A DNA stretch of 64,000 nt, taken from NCBI RefSeq assembly GCF_029873215.1, contig NZ_CP123620.1, forward strand, positions 3,782,001-3,846,000, read 5' to 3'. This DNA is from Nocardioides sp. BP30. GTDB lineage: Bacteria; Actinomycetota; Actinomycetes; Propionibacteriales; Nocardioidaceae. Positions within the stretch are counted from its first letter, which is position 1. Each line of letters begins with the position of its first letter. The notes below the pieces were generated by a model that did no database searches, was not told the origin of the DNA, and was given only the letters and a program-made list of their open reading frames with translations. A program made the translations under genes and the position numbers. This document shows, piece after piece, positions 1 to 8,112 of the stretch.

Positions 1-2
1 TG

Positions 3-1070
3 ATGCCGCCCGTACTTCCCATGCTGGCCAAGTCCGTGCCGTCGGTGCCGACCACCGAGGGGCTCTCCTTCGAGCCCAAGTGGGACGGCTTCCGCTGCCT
101 GATCTTCAAGGACGGCGAGGAGGTCGAGCTCGCCTCGCGCAACACCAAGCCGCTGACCCGCTACTTCCCCGAGGTGGTCGCCGCGGCGCGCGCGCAGCTG
201 CCGGCACGGTGCGTGCTCGACGGCGAGCTGTTCGTCGCGGGCGGGGACCGGCTGGAGTTCGAGGTGCTGCAGGAGCGCATCCACCCCGCCGCGTCACGGA
301 TCAACCTGCTCGCCGAGCAGACCCCGGCACAGTACGTCGCCTTCGACCTCCTCGCCCTGGACGAGACCTCGTACGTCGATCGCCCGTTCGCTGAGCGCCG
401 TGCCGCCCTGGAGGAGGCGCTCGGCGGGCTGGCCGGGCAGGCGGGGGCGTGCCACCTGACCCGGACGACCACCGACCCGGCAGAGGCGGAGCGGTGGTTC
501 CGCCAGTTCGAGGGCGCCGGGCTCGACGGCGTGGTCGCCAAGAGCCTGGACGCACCGTACGCGCCCAACCAGCGCACCATGCTCAAGATCAAGCACGCCC
601 GCACGGCCGACGTCGTCGTGGCGGGCTACCGGCTGCACAAGACCTCCACCGAGGAGCGCCCCCTGCTCGGCAGCCTGCTGCTCGGGCTCTACCAGGACGG
701 CGAGCTGCAGCACATCGGGGTGGCCGCCTCGTTCACGGCCAAGCGACGCGCGGAGTTGATCGACGAGCTGGCGCCCCTGGTCGTGCCGATCGAGGAGCAT
801 CCGTGGGGACGGTGGCAGGAGTTCCTGACCGCCAATCCGGACCGCGTTCCGGGCACCCAGTCGCGCTGGTCCCAGGGCAAGGACCTCTCCTTCGTCCCCC
901 TGCGCCCGGAGCGGGTGCTGGAGGTCGGCTACGACCATATGGAGGGTCGGCGGTTCCGGCACACCGCGCAGTTCAAGCGCTGGCGGCCTGACCGCGATCC
1001 CGAGACCTGCGGCTACGACCAGCTGGAGGAGCCGGTCTCCTACGACCTGGGCGACGTCCTGGGCGGCTGA
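3..1070 (+). CDS. ligC: ATP-dependent DNA ligase, LigC type
   Basis: Seals nicks in DNA using ATP. The adenylation motif KWDGFR lies near residue 27, with the lysine as the expected nucleotide acceptor. It is followed by a SRN segment, DGE near residue 73, DGVVAK near 174 and KIKH near 196, which are the nucleotidyltransferase motifs in order. An OB-fold half ends with the SFVPLRPERV and RFRHTAQFKRWRPDR segments typical of mycobacterial LigC. At 355 residues it matches LigC (about 358) and is far shorter than LigD. Position 3 is the first in-window ATG; family members often begin a few residues earlier, so the true start may lie outside the window. A Prim-PolC homologue lies 0.8 kb downstream on the other strand, the same pairing as in mycobacteria, where the two act together in excision repair. 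Confidence 0.93.
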   Translation: MPPVLPMLAKSVPSVPTTEGLSFEPKWDGFRCLIFKDGEEVELASRNTKPLTRYFPEVVAAARAQLPARCVLDGELFVAGGDRLEFEVLQERIHPAASRINLLAEQTPAQYVAFDLLALDETSYVDRPFAERRAALEEALGGLAGQAGACHLTRTTTDPAEAERWFRQFEGAGLDGVVAKSLDAPYAPNQRTMLKIKHARTADVVVAGYRLHKTSTEERPLLGSLLLGLYQDGELQHIGVAASFTAKRRAELIDELAPLVVPIEEHPWGRWQEFLTANPDRVPGTQSRWSQGKDLSFVPLRPERVLEVGYDHMEGRRFRHTAQFKRWRPDRDPETCGYDQLEEPVSYDLGDVLGG

Positions 1071-1095
1071 GGCGGCCGGCCGCCGAGCATGCGAC

Positions 1096-1101
1096 TAGGC
1101 T
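1096..1101 (+). promoter_or_regulatory. -10 box (TAGGCT) of a leaderless transcript
   Basis: TAGGCT ends 6 nt before the ATG at 1108 and no Shine-Dalgarno sequence is visible. The spacing predicts transcription starting at or next to the start codon. Confidence 0.55.
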
Positions 1102-1107
1102 CCGGCC

Positions 1108-1641
1108 ATGGCTGACTACGACGTCGTACTCCTCGTCGAGCAGGCGCTCAGCGCCGCCGACGCCGCTCGGGTGCGCTCCCTGCACGAGGCCCTCGAGGAC
1201 CCGGTGACCTATCACGTCCTGCTGCCGGTGGACGACGCCGCCGCGCGTGTCGAGGCGGCGATGGGCACCCTGCCGAGCAGCGAGCTGCTCGGTGCGCCAG
1301 GCGTCCTGGCCAACAGCGCCGACCTGGCCGCTGTCGAGGAGGACGCCCGTGAGCGCGCCGACAAGGCACTGGCCGACACGCTCGCCGCGCTCACCTCCGC
1401 CGGCGCCACCGCGTCCGGACAGCTCGTCCAGGACCCGATCGAGGCGCTCGCCGCGAAGGTCAAGGAGGTCGACGGCCGCGAGGCGATCATCCTCACCCAG
1501 CCCCACGTCGTGGCCGAGTTCTTCCACGTCGACTGGACCGCGCAGGCTCGTCGCAAGCTCGGCGTCCCGGTGCTGCACCTGCTCGAGCATGAGACCTTCG
1601 ACGAGCAGGCCGGCGAAGGCGAAGGCATCCAGGGCTTCTGA
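1108..1641 (+). CDS. Conserved actinobacterial protein of unknown function
   Basis: A soluble, acidic 177-residue protein with no signal peptide or membrane segment. It alternates predicted beta strands (DYDVVLLVEQ, TYHVLLPV) and Ala-rich helices, and ends with an IILTQPHVVAEFFHVDW segment, suggesting an alpha/beta fold distantly like universal-stress proteins. That comparison is only by eye and no ATP-binding motif is clear. It stands between ligC and the convergent Prim-PolC gene, so a DNA-repair link is possible only by position. The ATG at 1108 is supported by a -10 box 6 nt upstream. Confidence 0.75.
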   Translation: MADYDVVLLVEQALSAADAARVRSLHEALEDPVTYHVLLPVDDAAARVEAAMGTLPSSELLGAPGVLANSADLAAVEEDARERADKALADTLAALTSAGATASGQLVQDPIEALAAKVKEVDGREAIILTQPHVVAEFFHVDWTAQARRKLGVPVLHLLEHETFDEQAGEGEGIQGF

Positions 1642-1900
1642 GACCACCGACCCGCCCGACCTGTTCCCGTTCTGTTACCGAACCCTGCCGCTCCCGTGGA
1701 TGTCGCGAGGAGGCGGCTTGCCTAGGGTTCCCTATGGTGTTCGCCTCCCCGGAGGCGGGTGCCGCAACATGGGAGGCGTCGAAGCACCACGGACGTAAGG
1801 CCAGCGGTAGGTCGGGGGACAGACCGCGCGTGTGTCTTCGGTGAGTGGCCCGTCGTGCGATCGGGGGATCGGCACGGCGGGTCGGCCTCATTTCGGGGCC
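1642..1900. other. 259-bp convergent intergenic region with hairpins
   Basis: No convincing gene is seen. It holds CGCCTC/GAGGCG at about 1745-1760, a GGTGC...GCACC pairing at about 1759-1788 and GGTC...GACC at about 1818-1833. TAGGGT at 1723-1728 could be a -10 box for a short plus-strand RNA, but its -35 is poor. The hairpins may simply end transcription of the two converging genes. Confidence 0.35.
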
Positions 1901-2977
1901 CTACCGCTCGATCCGGTTGCCGTCGTCGTCCCAGTGTCCGGCGACCTTCTTGCTCGGCTGCACGCGCGGCGGCTCCCCCGGCATCTTGGGGTAGTCGGGC
2001 GGGAAGTTGAGCTCGCCGCCCGGCAGCTCCTCCCACAGCCGCAGCAGCGGCGTCAGTTCGTGCGCCACCTCGTCGATGCCCGCCCACGGATCCGCGTCGG
2101 CCAAGCGATCGGGCACGGTGACGATGTTCAGACCGCGGGGGTCGTCGAGCTCGGCGAGCTCGGCCCAGGTCAGCGGCGTGGAGACCGGCGCACCCGGTCG
2201 TGGTCGCAGGCTGTAGGCGCTGGCGATGGTGCGGTCGCGGTTGTTCTGGTTGTAGTCGACGAAGATCCGCTGCCCGCGCTCCTCCTTCCACCAGGCGGTG
2301 GTGACGCCGCCGTCGCGGCGCTCCAGCTCGCGGCCGAACCCGATCGCGGCGTGCCGGACCTCCTCGAAGGACCACTCCGGCCGGATCCGGACGTAGATGT
2401 GGATACCGCGGTTGCCGCTGGTCTTCGGGTAGCCGACGATGCCCAGCTCCCGCAGCAGCTCGTCGGCCACCGCGGCGACACGGCGGGCGTCAGCGAACCC
2501 GGTGCCCGGCTGCGGGTCGAGGTCGATGCGCAGCTCGTCGGGGCGGTCGACGTCGGCGCGCCGGACCGGCCACGGGTGGAAGGTCAGCGTGCCCATCTGG
2601 GCGCACCACACCGGCACCGCCGCCTCGGTGGGGCACACCTCGTCGGCCGTGCGACCGCTCGGGAAGGTCACCGTGACCGTCTCCAGGTAGTCGGGCGCAC
2701 CCTTGGGGACCCGCTTCTGGTAGAACGCCTCGGCGTCCTTCTGCGTGGTGCTCGTCGCGAGCCGGTAGCCCTCGCGGACCCCCGAGGGCCAGCGCTCCAG
2801 CGCTGTCGGCCGCTCCCCGAGCGCGCGCATCAGGCCGGCGCCGACGGTCGCGAAGAACTCGCACACGTCGAGCTTGGTGATCGCCGGCGTACGGTCCGTG
2901 GCCTCGTAGATCACCCGGTCGGGGCTGGAGATCCTGACCTCCCGGTCACCCGCGGCGACGTACGCGTCCTTGGCCAT
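1901..2977 (-). CDS. Prim-PolC, LigD-type polymerase/primase-domain protein
   Basis: An archaeo-eukaryotic primase-superfamily polymerase, stand-alone (358 residues) rather than fused to a ligase as in LigD. Visible family features are the ELRIDLDPQPGTGF segment carrying the metal-binding DLD aspartates, the KTSGNRGIHIYV segment for nucleotide binding, and the IFVDYNQNNRDRTIASAYSLR block. These are diagnostic of the LigD polymerase family. In mycobacteria the free-standing version beside ligC (Prim-PolC) adds short nucleotide patches that LigC seals. The start was chosen at 2977 (MAKDAYV), 24 codons inside the longest frame, because TACGGT lies 6 nt upstream and homologues begin there. Confidence 0.9.
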   Translation of the reverse strand: MAKDAYVAAGDREVRISSPDRVIYEATDRTPAITKLDVCEFFATVGAGLMRALGERPTALERWPSGVREGYRLATSTTQKDAEAFYQKRVPKGAPDYLETVTVTFPSGRTADEVCPTEAAVPVWCAQMGTLTFHPWPVRRADVDRPDELRIDLDPQPGTGFADARRVAAVADELLRELGIVGYPKTSGNRGIHIYVRIRPEWSFEEVRHAAIGFGRELERRDGGVTTAWWKEERGQRIFVDYNQNNRDRTIASAYSLRPRPGAPVSTPLTWAELAELDDPRGLNIVTVPDRLADADPWAGIDEVAHELTPLLRLWEELPGGELNFPPDYPKMPGEPPRVQPSKKVAGHWDDDGNRIER

Positions 2978-2983
2978 GGAGTC

Positions 2984-2989
2984 ACCGTA
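2984..2989 (-). promoter_or_regulatory. -10 box (TACGGT) of the Prim-PolC gene
   Basis: On the minus strand TACGGT is followed by 6 nt and then ATG at 2977, with no Shine-Dalgarno sequence. This supports leaderless initiation and the shorter N-terminus. Confidence 0.55.
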
Positions 2990-3044
2990 GACGCTGGTGG
3001 AGGCCCTACCTCCGCCACGCCCCCGACGCCACTCGGCGTGTCCG

Positions 3045-3050
3045 TACACT
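3045..3050 (+). promoter_or_regulatory. -10 box (TACACT) of msrB
   Basis: TACACT is followed by exactly 6 nt and the GTG at 3057, with no Shine-Dalgarno sequence. It fixes the msrB start at the GTG instead of the upstream ATG at 2997. Confidence 0.6.
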
Positions 3051-3056
3051 GGAGTC

Positions 3057-3455
3057 GTGTCCTACAACGTGGAGAAGACCGACGCCGAGTGGCGCGACGA
3101 GCTGAGCCCTGAGGAGTACCACGTGCTGCGCGAGGCGGGCACGGAGCGGGCGTTCACCGGGGAGTACACCGACACCGAGACCAAGGGCGTCTACCGCTGC
3201 AAGGCGTGCCAGGCCAAGCTCTTCGAGTCCGACACCAAGTTCCACTCCGGCTGTGGCTGGCCGTCGTTCTACCAGCCGATCACGGACACCGTGGAGTACA
3301 TCGAGGACGACTCCTATGGGATGAAGCGGGTCGAGGTGCGCTGCGCCAACTGCGGCTCGCACCTGGGCCACGTCTTCCCCGACGGCTACGGCACCCCGAC
3401 CGGCGACCGCTACTGCATCAACTCGATCTCGGTCACCCTCGAAGCCGCCGAGTAG
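3057..3455 (+). CDS. msrB: Peptide-methionine (R)-S-oxide reductase MsrB
   Basis: Reduces methionine-R-sulfoxide in proteins. The 132-residue product carries both zinc CxxC pairs (CKAC and CANC), the GCGWPSF block, GSHLGHVF and the C-terminal RYCINS motif with the catalytic cysteine. The GTG start at 3057 gives the usual MsrB N-terminus and is preceded by a well-placed -10 box. In related actinobacteria msrB lies next to hemQ/hemG; here a permease and a chemotaxis receptor separate them. The stop codon TAG lies inside the first unit of a 22-bp repeat. Confidence 0.96.
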   Translation: MSYNVEKTDAEWRDELSPEEYHVLREAGTERAFTGEYTDTETKGVYRCKACQAKLFESDTKFHSGCGWPSFYQPITDTVEYIEDDSYGMKRVEVRCANCGSHLGHVFPDGYGTPTGDRYCINSISVTLEAAE

Positions 3456-3518
3456 TCACCCCGTCACACTCGAGGCGTCACCGGGTCGCCCTCGAGGCGT
3501 CACCGAGTCCCCCTGAGG
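3451..3518 (-). repeat. 22-bp-period repeat at the msrB stop codon
   Basis: GTCACC recurs at 3455, 3477 and 3499, spaced exactly 22 bp, with TCGAGGCGTCACC identical in the last two units. Read on the minus strand the unit begins GGTGACGCCTCGAG, matching the repeats at 24.7, 30.9, 58.9 and 59.2 kb. The msrB stop codon is inside the first unit. Confidence 0.8.
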
Positions 3519-3582
3519 ACTTCCGCCGTACGGCCGTCTTCGGACATCCTTTGCCGACGACGACGGTGGCGGAAGGGCTGAC

Positions 3583-4845
3583 ATGCGACTCGGGTGGGAC
3601 CTGCACGGTGACGGACGAAGCATCCGCGAGGGCGAGATCGTCGCCCCGTGGGAGCGGCTGACCTGGCCACGGACGATCGGCTTCGGTGCCCAGCACATCG
3701 TGGCGATGTTCGGTGCCACGTTCCTGGTGCCGCTGCTGACGCACTTCCCGCCGAGCACCACGCTGTTCTTCTCCGGCGTCGGCACGCTGCTGTTCCTGGT
3801 GCTCACCGGCAACCGGCTGCCGAGCTACCTGGGGTCCTCGTTCGCGTTCATCGCACCGATCCTCGCCGCGGAGGCCGAGCCGAGCCAGGGCGTCGGTGGC
3901 GCGCTGTTCGGAGTGGTGGCGACAGGCGTCCTGCTGGCGGTCGTCGGCGGGATCGTGGTCGCCACCGGGACCCGCTGGATCGAGGTGCTGATGCCGCCGG
4001 TGGTCACCGGCGCGATCGTGGCGCTGATCGGGCTCAACCTCGCCCCCACGGCCGCCGGCAACTTCCAGGCCAAGCCCTGGCTGGCTCTCGTCACCCTGGT
4101 CACCGTGCTGGTCACGTCGGTGGCGTTCCGCGGCATGGCGGCACGGCTCTCGATCCTCATCGGCGTCGTGGTCGGGTACGCCGCTGCCGCCGTCGCCGGC
4201 GACATCAGCTTCAAGCAGGTGCGTACGGCCAACTGGTTCGGCCTGCCCGACTTCGCCCATCCGCACGCCACCTGGTCGGTGGTGCCGATGTTCCTACCGG
4301 TCGTGCTGGTGCTCGTCGCCGAGAACGTCGGCCACGTCCGCTCGGTGGCCCATCTCGCCCAGGACCCGACCATCAACCGGCTGACCGGCAGGGCACTGGT
4401 AGCGGACGGTCTCGCCACCACCCTCGCCGGCCTCGGCGGCGGGTCGGCGACCACGACGTACGGCGAGAACATCGGCGTCATGACCGCCACCCGGGTGTTC
4501 TCCACCGCTGCATACTGGGTGGCCGGCCTCGTGGCGCTGCTGCTGAGCATGAGCCCCAAGGTCGGCGCCGTCCTCAACACCGTCCCGGCCGGCGTGCTGG
4601 GCGGCGTCACGGTGGCGCTCTACGGGCTGATCGGTCTGATCGGCATCCGGATCTGGCTGGACAACGACGTCGACTTCTCCGCGCCGGTCAACCAGTTCAC
4701 TGCCGCCGTCGCGCTGGTGATCGGGATCGGCAACCTCACCCTGAGCGCCGGGGACCTGACCTTCACCGGCATCGCGCTGGGCACGATCGCCGCCGTGGTG
4801 GTCTTCCACGGGATGACAGCCATCACCCGGCTGCGGCGCGCTTAG
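3583..4845 (+). CDS. Uracil permease, NCS2 family (UraA-like)
   Basis: Inner-membrane proton symporter for uracil or a related nucleobase. The 420-residue protein has about 14 hydrophobic segments. The UraA substrate-site signatures are visible: AENVGH near residue 247 (Glu and His that bind the base and couple to protons) and TTYGENIG near 293 (second Glu). The half-helix PSYLGSSFAFIAP near 86 is also typical. GGAAGGG lies 6 nt before the ATG at 3583. Homologues are usually this length. Substrate is most likely uracil, though xanthine cannot be excluded from sequence alone. It converges on the chemotaxis receptor gene, with a strong terminator between them. Confidence 0.9.
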   Translation: MRLGWDLHGDGRSIREGEIVAPWERLTWPRTIGFGAQHIVAMFGATFLVPLLTHFPPSTTLFFSGVGTLLFLVLTGNRLPSYLGSSFAFIAPILAAEAEPSQGVGGALFGVVATGVLLAVVGGIVVATGTRWIEVLMPPVVTGAIVALIGLNLAPTAAGNFQAKPWLALVTLVTVLVTSVAFRGMAARLSILIGVVVGYAAAAVAGDISFKQVRTANWFGLPDFAHPHATWSVVPMFLPVVLVLVAENVGHVRSVAHLAQDPTINRLTGRALVADGLATTLAGLGGGSATTTYGENIGVMTATRVFSTAAYWVAGLVALLLSMSPKVGAVLNTVPAGVLGGVTVALYGLIGLIGIRIWLDNDVDFSAPVNQFTAAVALVIGIGNLTLSAGDLTFTGIALGTIAAVVVFHGMTAITRLRRA

Positions 4846-4938
4846 CGCCGGCTCCGGCGCCGGCTCCGGCGTCAGCTCCGGCGTCGGTGCGGGCGTCGGG
4901 AGTCGGGTGTGGGTGGCTCGAGGTAGGTCGGGAAGCAG

Positions 4939-4972
4939 ACGCTCCCCGTGCGGAACACCGCACGGGGAGCGT
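4939..4972. terminator. Bidirectional terminator between uracil permease and receptor genes
   Basis: A perfect 15-bp inverted repeat, ACGCTCCCCGTGCGG with AACA loop, lies between two convergent genes. There is no long T-run, as is usual for high-GC actinobacterial terminators. Just upstream, 4850-4900 is a low-complexity GGCTCC/GGCGTC-rich stretch. Confidence 0.8.
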
Positions 4973-5051
4973 GGGTCGGGCTGCATCCCTCGACGAACCA
5001 GCAACCTGCGCCGGTCCGCCTGCCCTGATCCTGCGGGGTCGGCCCCGTGGT

Positions 5052-7235
5052 TCAGTAGCGGAAGGTGCTGACCAGCCGGTCCAGGGTGGTGGCCATCCCG
5101 GCCAGCTCCGCGGCTGCCGCGGAGGTCCCCGCCGCACCCTGCTGAGTCTCCGCGGCAGCACCAGCAACCTTGGTGATATCCGCAGCGATCCCGTTCGCAC
5201 CCGTCGCAGCCTCGGTCACCGAACGAGCGATCTCATTGGTCGTAGCAGTCTGCTCCTCCACCGCCGAGGCAATCGTCCCGGTGATGTCATTGATCTGCCC
5301 GATCACCGCCGTGATCTGAGTAATCGCCTCCACCGCATTGGTCGTATCACCCTGGATCGCCTCGATCCGACGCCCGATCTCCTCAGTCGCCTTCGCGGTC
5401 TCCCCAGCCAACTCCTTGACCTCGTTGGCCACCACCGCGAACCCCTTGCCCGCATCCCCAGCCCGAGCCGCCTCGATCGTGGCATTCAACGCCAACAAAT
5501 TGGTCTGCTGCGCAATCGAGGTGATCACCTTGATCACCTGCCCGATCTCCGCACTGGAGACCCCCAAGGAATCGATCGTGCCCCGCGCCGTGGTCGCCAC
5601 CTGCACCGCATCCGCAGCCACCGTCGAAGCATCAGTCGCGTTACGAGCGATCTCCCGGATCGAGGACGACATCTCCTCGGCCGCCGTGGCGACCGTGGCG
5701 ATATTGACCGAGACCTGCTCCGCCGCCGCCGAGACATTCCCCGCCAGATCCGAGGCCTGCCCCGTCCCCCGCGTCATCTCCCCCGACACAGCCGTCAACT
5801 CCTCAGCCGCAGCCGCCATCGACGTCGAGGTCTGCCCGATCTGAGCGATGCTGCCCCGCAACGCCCCCGCCAACCGCCGCAACGCATCCGCAACCTGACC
5901 CAGACCATCCTCCCCCGAAACCTCCAACTCACCGGTCAGATCACCAGCGGCCAACCCCTGGGCATAGGTCAACATCACCGCCACCCGCTGCGCATCCTCA
6001 CTGGCCTTCGCCGCGACCTGCGCAGCACGAGCCCGCTCCTGCTCCGCCGCCGCCAACTCCCGAGCCCGCTGCTCAGCCTGCGCCGCATCAGCCGCCGCCC
6101 GCTGCTCAGCCTCCACCGCAGCCTCACGATCCCGCCGCTCCGCCTCGACCCGGGCCTCCCCAGCCACCCGCTCAGCCTCCGCAGCAGCCCGCTCCTCGGC
6201 CTGCCGAGCCTCCAACTCAGCCCGCTCCACCGCAGCCCGCTGCTCAGCCACCAACCGAGCCTCCCGCTCAGCCTGCGCCACCGCAGCAGCCTCATCAGCA
6301 GCATCCAACGACGAGATCACCGCATCGATCGAGGTCGCGATCGACCCGATCTCATCAACATTGCGATGCACCACCCGCTTCGAACGATCACCCGAAGCAA
6401 TCGCCCGCAACACCACCACCACACGACCCAACGGCCCCGCAATCGACCGAATGATCAACCACGCCACCACCCAGAACAACACCGCACCCACCAACGCCAC
6501 CAACGCCAAACTCAACCGCAACGACTTCAACGAGTCGTTGCCCTTCTTGATGTTGGCTTCGGCGGCGGCATCGCCGCCGGTGGTGAGGGTGGTGAAGATC
6601 TTGTCGATCGCCAGGTACGGCGCATAGGCCTTGATGATGGCCACCCGGGAGGCGCCGGCCTCGTCGCCCTTCTGCATCAGCGCGAGGGCCTTGGCCTGGA
6701 TGTCGTCGTGGTAGGCGACGACCTTCGCCCGCAGGTCGGTGAACTGGGGCACCACGGCCTGCGCCGAGGGCGTCCCGATGCCCTTGATCACCTTGATCGC
6801 CGTGTCGAGCGACTTCAGAGTCGCCGCGTAGTCGCTGGCGACGTAGCCGACACTGGTCTGGGTGATGCCCGGCTGCTCGGACTCGATCGGCGGCGAGTTC
6901 AGCGCCGACTCCATCATGTCGTCGCTGGCGATCCATGAGTTGCGGGCGGCGCTGATCGCCGCGATCGCCTGGTTGGTGGTCCCCGAGGACTCGTTCTGGC
7001 TGATCAAGGGTCCGATCCGGAGCAGGCCGAGGCCCGTCATCACGGCGAACACGACGATGGCGATGGCCGCCATCGCCCACAGCTTCTGCTTGATCGTGAC
7101 CCGGGTGAGCAGCCCACCGCGGCGGCGGCCTGTCCCTGGGTCTTCCGACGAGCCTTCGGGGCGGTGCCCGATCAGACGCTCGGTCAGGGGCGTGGTCGGG
7201 CGCTCGGTCTCGCGCTCGAAGGCCAGCGTGGCCAT
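5052..7235 (-). CDS. Methyl-accepting chemotaxis protein
   Basis: A 727-residue membrane chemoreceptor. Order: short cytoplasmic N-tail, TM1 (about 55-75), a periplasmic four-helix sensor (to about 235), TM2 (about 240-262), HAMP, then a long Ala/Glu/Arg coiled coil (about 310-420), a second HAMP-like segment and the signalling hairpin. The hairpin tip is intact: [18 protein letters not shown] followed by [15 protein letters not shown]. The start at 7235 is supported by GGAGGAG 6 nt upstream; the longest frame starts 21 codons earlier without a site. No other chemotaxis gene is nearby. Codon usage changes sharply near 6535: the part encoding TM2 onward uses many A/T-ending codons, unlike the sensor and neighbours, suggesting a mosaic gene. 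Confidence 0.93.
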   Translation of the reverse strand: MATLAFERETERPTTPLTERLIGHRPEGSSEDPGTGRRRGGLLTRVTIKQKLWAMAAIAIVVFAVMTGLGLLRIGPLISQNESSGTTNQAIAAISAARNSWIASDDMMESALNSPPIESEQPGITQTSVGYVASDYAATLKSLDTAIKVIKGIGTPSAQAVVPQFTDLRAKVVAYHDDIQAKALALMQKGDEAGASRVAIIKAYAPYLAIDKIFTTLTTGGDAAAEANIKKGNDSLKSLRLSLALVALVGAVLFWVVAWLIIRSIAGPLGRVVVVLRAIASGDRSKRVVHRNVDEIGSIATSIDAVISSLDAADEAAAVAQAEREARLVAEQRAAVERAELEARQAEERAAAEAERVAGEARVEAERRDREAAVEAEQRAAADAAQAEQRARELAAAEQERARAAQVAAKASEDAQRVAVMLTYAQGLAAGDLTGELEVSGEDGLGQVADALRRLAGALRGSIAQIGQTSTSMAAAAEELTAVSGEMTRGTGQASDLAGNVSAAAEQVSVNIATVATAAEEMSSSIREIARNATDASTVAADAVQVATTARGTIDSLGVSSAEIGQVIKVITSIAQQTNLLALNATIEAARAGDAGKGFAVVANEVKELAGETAKATEEIGRRIEAIQGDTTNAVEAITQITAVIGQINDITGTIASAVEEQTATTNEIARSVTEAATGANGIAADITKVAGAAAETQQGAAGTSAAAAELAGMATTLDRLVSTFRY

Positions 7236-7350
7236 GGGCTCCTCCAACGGGGTGTGGGTTGCTGCACCCATCGGCCGAGCCGTCGGCGGACCAAGCAATA
7301 CCGCCCAGAAGCGGGACCCGTCCCAGGTTCCGCTGCTGGAGTGAGGCGGA

Positions 7351-8094
7351 TCAGGGCAGCTGCGTCAGCAGCTCGCCGATCTCGACGCGCCGGCCCGTGT
7401 AGAACGGCACCTCCTCGCGCACGTGGCGCCTGGTCTCCGAGCCGCGGAGGTGGCGCATCAGGTCGACGATCCGGGACAGGTCGTCGGCCTCGAAGGCGAG
7501 GATCCACTCGTAGTCACCCAGCGCGAACGACGGCACCGTGTTGGCCCGTACGTCGGGGTAGTCGCGAGCCATCTGGCCGTGCTCGGCCAGCAGCGCACGC
7601 CGCTCCCCCTCCGGGAGCAGGTACCACTCGTAGGACCGGATGAAGGGGTACACCGCCACGTAGTCGTGCGAGCGCTCCTCGGCGAGGAAGGCCGGCAGGT
7701 GCGAGCGGTTGAACTCGGCCGGCCGGTGCAGCGCCATCTGGGACCACACGGGAGTGAGCCGCTGGCCGAAGGCGGTGCGGCGCAAGCGGTGGTAGGCGCG
7801 CTGCAGCTTGTCCGAGGAGTCCGCATGCAGCCACACCATCAGGTCCGCGTCCGCCCGCAGTCCGGCGACGTCGTAGAGGCCGCGCAGCACCACGTCGTCG
7901 GCTGCGAGCTCGGCCACCAGCGCCTCGACCTCGGCGGTCTCCTCCTCGCGGACGCCCGCCTCGGCGTCGGCGAAGGGCTCGTCGAGCGCGAAGACGGACC
8001 ACATCGTGTAGCGGATCGCGGCGTTGAGCTCGTTGATCTTCGCGGCGTTGGTCTTGAGGTGGGCCTGCGGGTCGGCTGTCTGCGGCGTGCTCAT
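7351..8094 (-). CDS. hemQ: Coproheme decarboxylase (HemQ/ChdC)
   Basis: Last enzyme of the coproporphyrin-dependent heme route: it removes two carboxyl groups from coproheme using hydrogen peroxide. The 247-residue chlorite-dismutase-fold protein carries the YVAVYPF segment with the catalytic tyrosine, an [10 protein letters not shown] segment with the probable heme-ligand histidine, and [14 protein letters not shown] near the C-terminus, all typical of actinobacterial HemQ. It starts 18 nt after the class V aminotransferase gene on the same strand, so it can be cotranscribed from the SAM-IV-controlled promoter. CACAAT 6 nt before the ATG could also give it its own start. Confidence 0.94.
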   Translation of the reverse strand: MSTPQTADPQAHLKTNAAKINELNAAIRYTMWSVFALDEPFADAEAGVREEETAEVEALVAELAADDVVLRGLYDVAGLRADADLMVWLHADSSDKLQRAYHRLRRTAFGQRLTPVWSQMALHRPAEFNRSHLPAFLAEERSHDYVAVYPFIRSYEWYLLPEGERRALLAEHGQMARDYPDVRANTVPSFALGDYEWILAFEADDLSRIVDLMRHLRGSETRRHVREEVPFYTGRRVEIGELLTQLP

Positions 8095-8112
8095 GCCTCT
8101 ATTGTGCGGGGC

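Noticed and set aside
3648..6938. A 1096-codon plus-strand open frame across the uracil permease and receptor genes
   Set aside because: It runs in another frame of the permease and antisense to the receptor, through a strong terminator, and has low-complexity composition.
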